NCBI GenBank assembly: GCA_003013855.2
Contig: ML058494.1
Location: 62,001-126,000, forward strand
Length of the DNA stretch: 64,000 bases
Direction of reading: 5' to 3'
From: Liriodendron chinense
Lineage: Eukaryota; Streptophyta; Magnoliopsida; Magnoliales; Magnoliaceae
A program made the translations under genes and the position numbers. Shown here in pieces: positions 35,901-45,466 of the stretch. Position 1 is the first letter of the stretch. Each line of letters opens with the position of its first letter. The notes below the pieces were generated by a model. That model was not told the DNA's origin, did no database searches, and saw only the letters and a program-made list of their open reading frames with translations.

Positions 35901-36456
35901 GCATGTTCGTTTTGTGAGTAGGGAAGAATTTTTTTATAAATTCTCTGTGCATATCATTCCATGACCCAATTGATCTTGGCCTCAATGCATAAAGCCAACC
36001 CTTGGCTTTATCCTTAAGAGTGAAAGGGAAGAATTTAAGTCTTACTACATCTTCAGTCACATTTGCAAAGTGCATGGTGGTGATTACCTCATCAAACTCC
36101 CTAAGGTGTTGATAGGCACTTTCACTGTCTAAACCATGGAATTTAGGGAGAAGATTGATCACTCCCGGTTTCAAATCCACATTCCCTGCATTTGGTGGAA
36201 ATACTATGCATGAGGGAGTGCTCGTTCTTGCAGGTTGCAAGAAATCACGTAAAGTCCTAGGTCGGGGAACATTCTCAACCACATTCTCCCCTGTTTCGGT
36301 TTGATTTTGAACCGGGTTAGGTTGATTTGTAGCCATACTTTCAGATAAAATTGGAGAATCTAGATGTCTCCTAACACGTGGCTCTCTATCAATGCCTTCT
36401 ACTATCCCCCCTTCACTTATGAGTCGGTTATTAGAATCCCGAGCCCAATGTGGCAT
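32950..36456 (-). CDS. gag-pol: Element C Gag-protease-RT polyprotein, ended by a premature TGA
   Basis: 1,168 codons from ATG (MPHWARDSNNRLISEGG). Order: RPRTLRDFLQPAR near residue 50; capsid core with FFPFTLKDKAKGWLY and IKKFFPTHKTN (about 125-180); zinc knuckle CGICAGNQHATPDC near 330; protease DLGASVNLIPYSVYEQLG near 645; RT with MCIDYRKLN near 990 and VFMDDFSVFG near 1,095. The frame ends in TGA (32,952-32,950) right after PPPKSI, at a position where element A keeps an arginine codon in an otherwise conserved stretch. A CGA-to-TGA change, typical of a methylated CpG, fits. Gag would form the particle and the protease cut the polyprotein; RT here lacks its C-terminal part. Confidence 0.93.
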   Translation of the reverse strand: MPHWARDSNNRLISEGGIVEGIDREPRVRRHLDSPILSESMATNQPNPVQNQTETGENVVENVPRPRTLRDFLQPARTSTPSCIVFPPNAGNVDLKPGVINLLPKFHGLDSESAYQHLREFDEVITTMHFANVTEDVVRLKFFPFTLKDKAKGWLYALRPRSIGSWNDMHREFIKKFFPTHKTNMLKRLIMNFAQKEDETFSQCWERFKDLLNACPHHGYENWRIISFFYEGLIPSMRQFIEMMCNGEFMNKEADEAWDYLEELAESAQSWDTSKPINSKIGQQKEKGGMYVLSEEDSISARLASLTRKVEAMELRKGETINSTEVETVCGICAGNQHATPDCPTISAVQSILQEQTNAINSYQQQYGAPNSNTYNPNWKNHPNFSWRNGPTANANNTPKVSLEEMLGALVSVQNEYNKTNSLKIDGFMQEQLKFNQNSNQAINELKTSLARVEAHLSGREKGTLPAQTLPNPRTQYEIQDASSSSHHTEHVQAITTLRSGKEIDKSNPVKAPKPKDPETPKEDSPNNIPQEKEPERQYKPVAPFPQRLISPKPLDKNLEILEVFKQVKINIPLLDAIKQIPSYAKFLKELCTIKRKHNVHNKVLLAENLSAIIKQEVPQKYKDPGSPTISCIIGDYQIKQALLDLGASVNLIPYSVYEQLGLGELKPTKTTLQLADRSIRIPRGMVEDVLVQVDKFYYPVDFIVLDTHPVIGTGTQIPVILGRPFLATSNAIINCRNGLVQMSFGNMTLELNIFELCKQPREVDDDIHELNMIESFVEGTIPLSLFSDPLEACVAHLHDMNDDTTQEMDAILDVMMVRENKRWRTPIEPLPINENKALPSNIKAPKLDLKPLPSELKYVYLGRDETYPVVISSHLDEEQESRLIATLLEHKSAIGWTIVDLKGIDPLICTHRIHLEENAKTSRQPQRRLNPNMKDVVKAEVVKLLDVGIIYPISDSQWVSPTQVVPKKSGITIVTNANNELVPTRVTTGWRMCIDYRKLNTVTRKDHFPLPFVDQILERLAGHSHFCFLDGYSGYNQIEIAREDQEKTTFTCPFGTFAYRRMPFGLCNAPATFQRCMMSIFSDMVGTILEVFMDDFSVFGCSFDECLEHLKSVLKRCEEKNLVLNWEKCHFMVKKGIVLGHIVSQNGIEVDKAKIDLISNLPPPKSI

Positions 36457-36999
36457 TCAAAATCAAAAATAAGAAACAAAAAGGAAAAAGAATTCTTCCT
36501 TCTTTTTCTTTACTCTTCTCTAAGACCGAAGCACAAGGTGTCTTGCAATGGCTAGGCCAAAAACAAAGATAGAGACCGATTTCTCCTGGTCAATAGGGGT
36601 TCAGAGAACACCCCACCCACTCTTTGAATCTTTTGAGAAAAGGTGCAGAAAAAGGAGAAAGAGGAGTAGAGATGAGAAAAGAAATCCCTGAGCACAAGGT
36701 GATCCAAGACGGCAGAGCCGACCAATAGGAATCCAGGTGGCAAAAAGGCCAACCTTTCAGAGATCCAAAAGGAGTCTCCACCCACTCTACAAGAGATGAA
36801 TAAAATAAGAATGACTAGGAGAAGGAGAAGAGTAAGGTTTTAGAAGGATAGAACCTGATTCGCACTTGAAATCCTTGAATCTTCTTCAGCTTCCTAGAAA
36901 TCCTTGAAAAAATCAAATAAACAAACTAAGTTAGTTCTAAAAATCTAAAAGAGTCCTAAATAGATACTAATTTCAGAAATTTGTGAAAACCGTCAAGGT
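36457..36999 (-). other. Element C leader between primer binding site and gag
   Basis: 543 bp without a credible frame. It shares with the B leader the blocks AGAGACCGATTTCTCCT, CACCCACTCTTTGAATC and GATCCAAG. This is the region where C itself landed in B. Confidence 0.6.
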
Positions 37000-37016
37000 C
37001 CCCGGCAGCGGCGCCA
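37000..37016 (-). other. Element C primer binding site (tRNA-Asp)
   Basis: The minus strand reads TGGCGCCGCTGCCGGGG, pairing with the tRNA-Asp 3' end with one mismatch, six bases from the 5' LTR. Confidence 0.88.
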
Positions 37017-37022
37017 AAAACT

Positions 37023-38575
37023 TGTTCGCTTCCCCAAGTGTAGGGTTGCGATGTAGTAATAAACTCGGTAATACCGAGGTCGATCCACAGGGACTTATGT
37101 AGGATGTCACAAATTCATCCACAAGTTTCTATTGAAGCTAACAATCAAAGTTTGAATAGAATGTGTGCGATTAACAGGCTAAATTGAATGTAAACAATTA
37201 TAAGAAGGCACTAGGGGTTCGAGGATTCACTTGTAGCAATCCTCGATGTTCAATCCGCTGTGGTTTCCCATTCTCTCAACTAGAATCACCAGTCAGGTCT
37301 ATCTAGTCGGATAATAGAACTGTTAAACCAGAAGTCTGTAACATGTAAGTTCTGTGCATAAAGTTCACTCAACTTTAGGCTGATCTGAGCATGCTCATTG
37401 CATAGGTCATTCACCTTTTCTATAGGTCCAATTCCCAATCATAACCATCCTCAAGTCTTCTCACAAGACAAGGCTAGATCATGATTTGAACTGGATTCAA
37501 ATTATATGCACAGTCCATACATATTCCAGATAATCGACCAAAACTAGAACTTTGGCATGAAGCCCCTTTATGAAGAGCTTGGTACTAGAGCGCACTCCAA
37601 TTCCTCGGATCATACAGGTCTAGACCGTTGCAAACAAATTAAGAAGATAAGTAATTCATCCAAACATCCATGAGTCATCACAAGACTAAGAGAAATTACT
37701 TAAAAACTTGTATAACTTCAAACCTTAGTTCATAATCATGAATTCCAAACTGAAAACCACTTAACTACGAATTAAAACATCTTGGATACACTACAAGCTT
37801 CACCTCTTAGCCCTAGCTAAGAGGTTTAGCTGCTCATGATCCAAGGAAACATGAAACAACTACAAAAAGCATGAAAACAGCAAAGCAAACCAAAAGGAGT
37901 TGTGAAACTCCAATCTTCACTTCCACAGCCTCCAACCTCGCTTGAGCCCTTCTAGGATGCCCTAGGAACGATCCCTAGGTGTTCTTTTATAGTCTGGAAG
38001 CTCCACAACTTCGGAAGAATCGAGAACTTGCGTAACACTTACGCAGCGCAGAGAAAATCGGGATGAAATTAGAAATTTCTAACTCAGTACGCATGGCCGA
38101 CCGGTCAAGACCGGTCGGCCTCAAGTGAAAATACTCCAGCAGGTATGCCCGACCGGTCTTGACCGGTCGGGCCTTGTAGAACTGCAATCCAGCAAGCCAC
38201 TCCGACCGGTCAAGACCGGTCGGATGTTTTTCTTCTCATTGCAGCAACACTGACCGACCGGTCTTGACCGGTCGGTCCTATTCATGCTTCCTTGGCCGAC
38301 CGGTCACGACCGGTCAGCACTTTTTCTTCTTTGCTTTCTTCTCTTTCTTTCTTCTTTTCTCTTCTTTCCTTGCTTTCTTCTCTTCGATCTTCCTTCAATA
38401 CTTCATCCTATGGTCTTCAATACTTGTAAGGAGCCTCATTTAGCTTTCAAATGGTGAGCTCTCCATCTTGTCCCTACAATCACACATCATGCATTAAGTT
38501 AGTTCTTTAAACGTATATATCGTGCATAATGAGTGATGCATTGGGGTTAGAATATGCATAATTATGAGCTCAACA
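37023..38575 (-). repeat. Element C 5' LTR
   Basis: 1,553 bp, almost identical to the 3' LTR. TATA box TATAAAAG at 37,991-37,984; five GACCGGTC pairs at 38,099-38,315; hairpin at 37,078-37,064. The second pair has spacer TT here and AA in the 3' LTR. Confidence 0.95.
38099..38315 (-). promoter_or_regulatory. Five GACCGGTC pairs in C 5' LTR U3
   Basis: Ten exact octamers in five pairs at 10-bp pitch, as in the 3' LTR, upstream of the TATA box. Spacers on the plus strand are AA, TT, AA, TT, AC. Confidence 0.85.
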
Positions 38576-38804
38576 ATCTCCACCCACTCTCCTAGAGAGG
38601 AACAAGAATAAGAATAAAAAAGAGAAGAATAGGGTTTAAAGAACAAAACATGAATTGAAGATTTAAGTGAAATTCTTGCAATAATAAGAAATAACTAAGT
38701 GTTCTAAATTAGTAAGAAACTAATGTAAAAATTCAAAGAAATTCCTATCTTAACAAAATCTCAGTTAAAGGTTATTTTCAGAAATTCTGTAAACACCGTC
38801 AAAT

Positions 38805-38821
38805 CCCCGGCAACGACGCCA
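38805..38821 (-). other. Element B primer binding site (tRNA-Asp, mutated)
   Basis: The minus strand reads TGGCGTCGTTGCCGGGG, one mismatch to the tRNA-Asp 3' end. Confidence 0.8.
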
Positions 38822-38827
38822 AAAGCT

Positions 38828-40090
38828 TGTTCGCCAACCCCAAGTGCAAGGTTGCGATGTAGTAATAATTCGGTAGAGATTGAGAACGTCCTCAGGAATT
38901 ATATAGAAATTCACAAAACTTCTTAAGACAACCTAAATTGAAATCAAATTAAGAAAACTTAAATTCAAAAATATGTTTATATGAGCAATGAAAATTGTAA
39001 ACTAAAGAAGATGATTTCAATGATCTAAAAGCACTAGAGCCCAAGGATCCACTTATACCCATCTTTAATGAATAATCCAACTAGGTTTCTCAATCACACA
39101 ACTAGAATCGAAATCCAATCTTATCTAGTCAGGACATGGAGTGGTTATTACATCAAAATATTCTAAAACATATGTCGTTCATCAACAAAATTTCCTCAAT
39201 TCAGGTTAGGCATTGGGCACACTCAATTACATAGGACAATCATATTTTCATTAGGTTAAGATCACAACTATGATAATCATCAAATCTTGTCACTAGATTC
39301 AACTGATATCATAATCTGAACTCAAATCAAATCACAATGATGTTCAAACACATATCTCAGAATTCTTCAAAAGATAGAACTTTTGTTTAAATAGTTCCCA
39401 TATTAAGATTTAATTTCTAAACTGTAGTGAATTCAATTCCTCGAAGCGTAGAGGTCTAGATCTTGCAAAATAATTAAGAATCTAAGCTTAAATTTTTAAG
39501 CATCATATGAAACCAAAGCCATCAAGAGATAAAAAAAAAAAACTAAACTTAAAACTTCATTCAAACATAAAACAAACCATTGTTCAACTTTAAATCCAAA
39601 ATTGAAACTTAAACTTGAATTAAGGCATTAATAATAGCTACAAGCTTCACCTCTTAGCTCTAGCTAAGATGTCTAGCCAACGATGGAGATGATTAAACTA
39701 GAACAAAATAGAAAAATTAAGCAAAACATGAAGAAAACTAGAGAAACCCTAGGTAGAAGGAATTGTAGATCTTCCAATTCGTGATTCTCCACCTCCCAAT
39801 ACTTTAAAACTCTTCTAGCATGACTTTGGACGAGCCTAGAGGTGTCTTTTTATAGCAATCAAGTACCACCACCTTAGAATCTTTGAGAATTTGCGAAAGA
39901 CTTATGCAGTGAAGTCGGTGGCCGACCGGTCGGATCCCTGGCTGACCGGTCGTGACTTTTCCAGCAACCGTTTAAAACGACCTTTTGAAATCCTCTGTTC
40001 ATAGCCGACCGGTCATGACTGGTCGGCCCTGCCTAGTGTTAGTCCAGCAAGGCCTGGGCATACAGCCGACCGATCAGCTGACCCATCCTA
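38828..40090 (-). repeat. Element B 5' LTR, truncated at its outer end
   Basis: Starts TGTTCGCCAACCCCAAGTGC next to the primer binding site. It shares with the A, C and F LTRs the TGCGATGTAGTAATAA block, the CAAGCTTCACCTCTTAGC block and a TATA box (39,854-39,846). GACCGGTC copies are at 39,924-40,024. The outer TG end is not found; similarity fades at about 40,085. Confidence 0.7.
39924..40024 (-). promoter_or_regulatory. GACCGGTC copies in B LTR U3
   Basis: Exact octamers at 39,924, 39,944 and 40,007. The last is followed by AT and a mutated partner (GACTGGTC). They lie upstream of the TATA box on the minus strand. Confidence 0.6.
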
Positions 40091-40349
40091 GCCAAGTCTC
40101 TTGGAAACTCAGTTCTGGGTCTGACTTGATGCTGAATCCGGATGAATCCTGAATCAACTCAATTACTCAGATGATTCAACGCGACTTGCGAGGCCCGTTT
40201 GGTAAAATAGTAGATAAGTAACTTATTTGAGATAAGTTTGGTTTATGATCAATTATAATTAACTTTTTTTTATCTAAAGTTACTTAATTACTTTAGTTTA
40301 ATACCTAGAATCAAGATAAGCTACTTCAAGAATAAGTAGCTCATATTAA

Positions 40350-40847
40350 CATCCCGTTTGGCACCTTGGATTTGGTGGTAAAATATGGGAGTATTTCAAA
40401 TCTAAATAGCTACGTTTTGCATTTGATAGCCTTCAATTTGGAGGCAGATGAAATCAGAGGTATTTCAAATCTACCTTTTTGGTGTGTTTTGAAATGCCAA
40501 CAAAATGCTAGAATTTGGATGGAATTAAAAGGAAATGCCTTTTTTGCCTCTCTTTAAGGATATGAGAGTCGCACATATAACAAATGTGTCTCTAGGCTAC
40601 TTATCAATTAGATACACGGCATGCTGATGGTACCCAAAACAATTGATCAATTATCAGCTGCAACACTAAAATCACATCAATAGAATGATCCCAACCATCC
40701 AAACATTGGCCATCTAAATGGACAGTTAAAAAACATAAGTGAGTTGCCTATTTGGTGATCCTTGCATTTTTTGCTCACCCAAGGCACATAATTTCCTCTT
40801 TGTTGGCCAAAATATATATTTTAATGGGCTTACTACAATCATTCTAT

Positions 40848-40891
<44 letters not shown>

Positions 40892-41094
40892 GCTAATTTA
40901 GTTAATCAAATCCAAGTCATGTGAATATAAGGAAAAATTAATTCCAATGCCCTCCAAATACAAACTCCCAAGTAGGAGATATGGATTCCAATGCATTTAA
41001 GCCAAACACAAATGAAGATTTGAAATCACCTTGATTCCAATATAACTATGATTTGGATTCCAATGCATTCCAAATCCAAACTCCCAGACGGCCA
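40350..41094. mobile_element. PIF/Harbinger-like (Tourist-type) MITE
   Basis: 745 bp. Terminal inverted sequences: left CATCCCGTTTGG and GGATTTGG, right CCAAATCC and CCAGACGGCCA. It is flanked by TAA on both sides (40,347-40,349 and 41,095-41,097), the PIF/Harbinger target duplication. It contains an (AT)n run and no transposase. Confidence 0.55.
40850..40888 (+). repeat. (AT)n microsatellite
   Basis: About 18 AT dinucleotides inside the MITE. Confidence 0.95.
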
Positions 41095-41120
41095 TAAGTA
41101 ACTTAAGATCCAAACGCCCC

Positions 41121-42059
41121 ACAGTGACTAAAACTGAATCATTCGTTGAGTCAGCACTATTATTAAATAAAAATTTTGGGGGAGGGTGGGAATTGAAGGC
41201 GCAGGCGCAGCAGAGAAAAACATGCTTAACCAGTGCCTGAACCTACGGTTTGATGCAAATATGTGAGTTTTATATTAGTTATACTAAATCAAACTATTTT
41301 ATTTTATATTGCCTGATACTTTTAATTATAATTTACTAAATATCAAGTACTTAAATCGAGTTTTCAGTTTCCGATCTATGGATTCAATTGATCAACTCTG
41401 ATTGGACGATTAAGCTGCCTTTTATCAGGTGTTACCAGACAACAAAAGGAAGCATGTGTAGCGAGCCCATCTGCAAACAAGTGCAGGCGTATGTACACCG
41501 GGTTTATGATGGATGAGTAGTGGTACAAGCAAATTCCAACTTTGTCTTATCTATAACCCATTTCTTCATCTCTTTGAATATCATGCAAGTGACACGTACG
41601 CTGGGCAGCTAAAATGTCAAGAATTTACAGGTATAAACCCTACAGAAATGTTTAAACAAATATATAGCCATATGGTCTTCAAGTAGGTACAGAACCCCTA
41701 AAAGTTTCAAAGCAGTAGACTTATTCTGTCCAAAAAGTCTCCTAAGCAAGTAAAACCATCACTAACCTAAGAAACAAGTCAAAGTTAGGTGCTAATATGG
41801 TAAAAATGCATATAATGTTGGGTTCTCTAACTCAAAGACCTAGGGTAAAAATAATATAATATTTTGGACTTTAGTGGCAAGACTAGAGATCATGAAAATG
41901 TATGGGAATAGGGATTGAAATTAAAGTAGGGTTTCTGTTTTCTAATGTTTGGGTTTGGGCCGGTGACCTAAACATGCGAGTGAGTGTAGTCTCATTGGTG
42001 ATTGACATGACATGGGTTACCAGGAACCTGTCAACGATTCCAAATGAAGAAGGAAAGAA
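41121..42059. other. Unassigned AT-rich spacer
   Basis: No gene, RNA or repeat recognised. The longest open frames are about 66 codons and look random. Confidence 0.5.
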
Positions 42060-42611
42060 CGGGAGCGGATTAGGTGTTACTGTTACCCGGGTAACACCTT
42101 AGTGGGTGTTACGTACCCTGACCGTGTGGGGACAACCTAGATGTATTTGTTTATATCCACGCCGTCAATCTGTTTTTCCATCTCATTTTAGGATGCGAAC
42201 CAAAACCTTAAGAATATAAAAATCTCAGGTGGACCACACCACTGGAAAAAGTGATGAATGACCAATAAAAGATTTTTGTGGACCATCCACAAAAGTCTTG
42301 GATCAAGATGATCTTTGTATTTTACCTTCATCCAGGTCGTCTTGACATTATCAACAGGTTGGATGGAAAATAAAAATTATGAAAACCTTACGAATGTTCC
42401 ATTTGGAATTTTTAATGGTGAGGCACTTAATTGCCACTGTTTCCTATGGTGTGGTCCACCTGAGATCTGTATCTTCTTAATTTTTGGAACCATGCCCTAA
42501 AATGGGCTAATGAAACGGATGGACGGCATGGAAGTTGGAACTAAGGTGGGCCCCATGGTAAGGGTAACACCCACTAAGGTGTTAACCGGGTAACACCTAA
42601 TCCGCTCCCGT
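42060..42611. mobile_element. Mutator-like MITE with about 50-bp terminal inverted repeats
   Basis: 552 bp. The left end CGGGAGCGGATTAGGTGTTA and the right end TAACACCTAATCCGCTCCCG are exact reverse complements. The match continues through an ACACCTTAGTGGGTGTTAC block with one 6-bp insertion on the left. Flanks AGGAAAGAA and TGAAAAAAA may be a worn 9-bp target duplication, as Mutator-like elements make. The interior belongs to the GATTTGGATC module family seen in the solo LTR. Confidence 0.75.
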
Positions 42612-42882
42612 GAAAAAAAACTTAAATTACTGTGGAAAGTTGGAACTGCGATTGGCTCCATCCGGCTCAGGAAATCTTATTAAGTTGACTCAATTGCTCA
42701 ATTGAGTTGACACATTCGCCATGACTCAAATCAAGTTACTCAGTGAGTGAGGAGCACATGACTCACATGACTACTAAGTGAATCAAGAGTGAACATTAAT
42801 GGAGAGGGAATCAACCCCTTACTTCCTAGTGCATCATCCACACATCTAATGATGATTTCAATAAAATATTTTAAATTATAAT
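42612..42882. other. Unassigned spacer
   Basis: No gene seen. Contains GACTCAATTGCTCAATTGAGT and similar motifs; a related motif is at 40,155-40,175, perhaps one older repeat split by the MITEs. Confidence 0.4.
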
Positions 42883-43866
42883 TGTTAACGCTAAATATAG
42901 TCAACAAATGTTGATCAGAGACCAACTTGATTATCGTTATGTAATCTGTGATTGAGGATGAAGGGACTGGAATAAGGGATCTACAACCACCACCAAAGGT
43001 TAGGACAGTCGTCAATGGTACCGACTGATGACCCTCCGATGCTTAAATCAGTAATTGATTGAGACAAAAGCTTGTGATAACTAGGTATTGTAATATATTG
43101 CGTACCTTGGCCTTTAGCATGAAGGGTTATTTATATGATTTGATATAATCATAAAGGGCTATGATTCCAGCCATGCAAAGATACGATTATTATGAATGAT
43201 GCCGTGATTACGGCTAGGTCCATTGATTGTGTCCAAGACAGTCGCAATTGCCATTTGGGGAGCGGATATCCCATTGATCCGTTAGGGAAAGCGTATCTCG
43301 TATCTTGCGGAAGACGTTCTTTGAGTCTCGTGCATTCAGAAGGAAGCATTCGGTCGAGCCGAGTATGTCAACAAGATAACTATGCTCATTTAGCTTTGAT
43401 GTATCCAAAATGCCTATCGATGGGGATAACCCATTTAGTATGGTCTCTAGGTCAACATGCTGTCGGCTTGTGGCGTAGTCAGCCTGTTGCTATAGGCGTT
43501 TGGTTAAGGATTTGAGAGGACTCGGTTTGGTAGAATTTGGGCAGAATCAGATGTCGACCATTAGTGGCACTTGGTTATAGGTGAACGCCGAGTACTTAGT
43601 TGGAGGATCGCGCTCGGCTCTAATAGAAGGACTGAGTATTGGGTGAGGACAAGTGTTACCGAGTACTTGGCTTTTACTCAGATACTCACTGGCATAGTAG
43701 TAGCGTTGAACCATGACTTCGTAATGTGTCCAGAGACTACAAATGGAGTCATAGCCGACTGTAGTTAGAGTCATAGCTGATGACTGGATGGGAATCTGAT
43801 CAAGGCCCGTAGCTTGTGGGCCACATATCGACGATTGCAAATCTCCAGAAGGGAATCCCCATAACA
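42883..43866 (-). repeat. Element E 3' LTR
   Basis: Plus-strand ends TGTTAACGC ... CCATAACA parallel the D LTR ends TGTTAATGTC ... CCTATAACA. Both share a CCTCCGATGCTTAA block early on. The sequence after it, GCAGCCCTCCCAAG, parallels the D polypurine tract complement GATGCCCCCCAAG. Length 984 bp against 1,014 in D. Confidence 0.65.
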
Positions 43867-44169
43867 GCAGCCCTCCCAAGTTTCGTGGTTAGAGAAGCTA
43901 ATCACGAACTTAAATATGAGCTTAACCGTCGGATGTCGGGTCTGAGAATCGAGGCGTTGCGGCCATATGTGATGAGAGGAAAAAGACAAACAATTGTCGC
44001 CTTTTCTCATACGAAGCGTCAGGATGATTAAAGTGACGTGCTGTTTTGTTTCGCCCATACGACTGAGACGCGGACGTGTGTCCCTAATTAATGTGGCATG
44101 CTTTTTCATCTTCAAAGTCGAACAGGGAAGCACCACGTGTCAAGGAGGAGAGCGGGCCTGATGATTGCG

Positions 44170-44177
44170 TATAAATC
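44170..44177 (+). promoter_or_regulatory. TATA box of the E accessory gene
   Basis: TATAAATC within ATGATTGCGTATAAATCC. The D gene has ATGATTGCCTATAAATAT at 47,359-47,376. The shared core, at the same distance before the start codon (about 170-200 bp), supports a dedicated promoter antisense to gag-pol. Confidence 0.65.
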
Positions 44178-44365
44178 CCAAATCTTCTGGTTTCTTTATC
44201 TCCAAGCTTTTTAATAAACCCTAGCACCAGAAACCCTTTTATTTCCCTACTGATTTTCAGAGCTTTCTTCTCCTTCCTCCATCTGTTCGTAAGTTCCCTT
44301 CTTTTCTTTCCTTTATTTGATCTCTTCCAGTCATCGTTATGTCCAGGTCTTCTTAATCCACTCCT

Positions 44366-45028
44366 ATGCCACTTGAGGAGGAGTTTCCTGTTGAATCATC
44401 TTCCTCCAACGATCACCGTCGGAAGAGGAAGATGGGCTCTTCATCTTCTGATACTTGTACCACTAAGAATTATCCTTCAATTCTCATGGTGGAAGAGTTG
44501 GAGAAGATCTGGTCAAACTACGCCATTCCGGAGTCTGTTATCTTTTGGTTACCGGGACCAAAAGTTGCGAATAAACCACCTATGGGGGAGGTGGCAGTGT
44601 ATTCCTACCTTTTTCCCTTGGGCTTCCGGCTTCCCCTGCACCCATTTGTAAGTGAAGTGTTATACAGATATAACCTCACCCCCGGACAACTTATGTCAAA
44701 AGAGTGGAGGGTGATGATGGGAGCATATGCCCTCTGGAATGAGGTCGGGAATGGGGAGCTCACTCCTGGTGAGTTCCTTAGAATGTATGTCTTGAAGAAG
44801 AGCCATGAGATTCCTGGGTGGTACTACCTCTCGTATTGGCACGGGAATAATTTTATCGTCGGGAGTCTGTCGTCCACTAAAGACCACAGAGACAAGTGGT
44901 TCTTCGTATCAGGAGCTTGGGAGACTCAGGACCCAAATCGAAGCCCCATCCCATGCCTCGGACCTTCAATATTGGAGTTGCATCGGAGAAATCCAATCTC
45001 AAAGGAGGCATCATGTAGAGGATTGTGA
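44366..45028 (+). pseudogene. Element E accessory gene, exon 1: Transposase_28-like domain
   Basis: 220 open codons from ATG (MPLEEEFPVESSSS). After a Ser-rich, basic head (RRKRK near residue 20) comes the domain called 'putative gypsy type transposon' (Transposase_28, PF04195). Its landmarks are GFRLPLHPFVSEVL near 90, LTPGQLMSKEWRVM near 105, GWYYLSYW near 155 and DKWFFVSGAWE near 185. It matches the D gene throughout. The frame is lost after GAWE: homology to D exon 2 (a SNLKGGI stretch) resumes near 44,975 in another frame, without the intron seen in D. The protein's function is unknown; the family is found only with plant gypsy elements. Confidence 0.75.
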
Positions 45029-45432
45029 AGGTGCAACAAGCCCAAGCAGAAATCTGGAATGTTAAGTTCCTCCTCCATCCTTCAACTCTCTTCAAAGCAG
45101 GGCTCATTTCTTGTTCTCCTAGTAACTACTAGTGGACTACGACATACTTTAATATTTTCCCATTCTATTCGGTTTTGCTGAGATTTCCCTTGTGATATTG
45201 TAGAAATGAATCCTGCTGATTTGGCTCGAGAGGATTTTGAAGGCGCAACAAGCCCAAGAAGAAATTCAGAACGTTAAGTTCCTCCTATATCCTTCAACTC
45301 TCGTCAAAGTAGGGCTCATTTCCTGCCCTCCTAGTAACTGCTAGTGGACTATGATGTACTTTAATTATTTCCCATTCTATTCGGTTTTGCTGAGATTTCC
45401 CTTGTGATATTGTGGACATGGATCCTACTAAT
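45010..45432 (+). repeat. 212-bp tandem duplication in the E accessory gene
   Basis: Two units starting GAAGGTGCAACAAGCCCAAG (45,027) and GAAGGCGCAACAAGCCCAAG (45,239) and sharing CCCATTCTATTCGGTTTTGC. It includes part of exon 2 (KFLLHPSTL region), so the copy cannot keep one open frame. Confidence 0.8.
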
Positions 45433-45466
45433 TTGATTCAGAAGACGGCACTACTGGCCCAGAAGA

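Larger units (their letters stand above)
28302..38575 (-). mobile_element. Athila-lineage element C, nearly intact, inserted in B
   Basis: 10,274 bp with a perfect 5-bp target duplication ATCTC (28,297-28,301 and 38,576-38,580). The LTRs are 1,558 and 1,553 bp. By eye they differ by one 5-bp indel and about six substitutions, two of which are the paired change at an octamer spacer, so insertion is recent. It has a tRNA-Asp primer binding site, an uninterrupted gag-pol frame of 1,815 codons except for one TGA, a 3' untranslated region and a polypurine tract. There is no env-like gene. Confidence 0.95.
24408..40090 (-). mobile_element. Athila-lineage element B, truncated, host of element C
   Basis: A minus-strand element with a 5' LTR (38,828 to about 40,090), a primer binding site, a leader split by element C, and gag-pol remains up to RT. 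The RT breaks off at 24,408, next to an LTR fragment, so the rest of pol and the 3' LTR are lost. Leader sequences on the two sides of C rejoin (AAAGGAATCTC / ATCTCCACCCACTCT) and match the C leader near 36,780. Coding is full of stops and frameshifts. Confidence 0.85.
40192..41120. mobile_element. Small MITE (about 180 bp net), split by another MITE
   Basis: The left end GGCCCGTTTGG and the right end CCAAACGCCCC are inverted. Next to them, AGATAAGTAACTTA and AAGTAACTTAAG also face each other. The two halves rejoin across the insertion at 40,350-41,094. A target duplication is not clear. Tourist-like ends. Confidence 0.5.

Noticed and set aside
37000..37016. tRNA-Asp-like sequence
   Set aside because: Only the 17-base 3' end complement is present; it is a primer binding site, not a tRNA gene. 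The same applies to the sites in A, B and F.
24408..38575. Reading B and C as one large element with two gag-pol copies
   Set aside because: C has its own complete LTR pair and an exact ATCTC target duplication within the B leader, so it is a separate insertion.
43192..43515. A 107-codon plus-strand frame
   Set aside because: It lies inside the E 3' LTR, has no recognisable motif and overlaps frames on the other strand.
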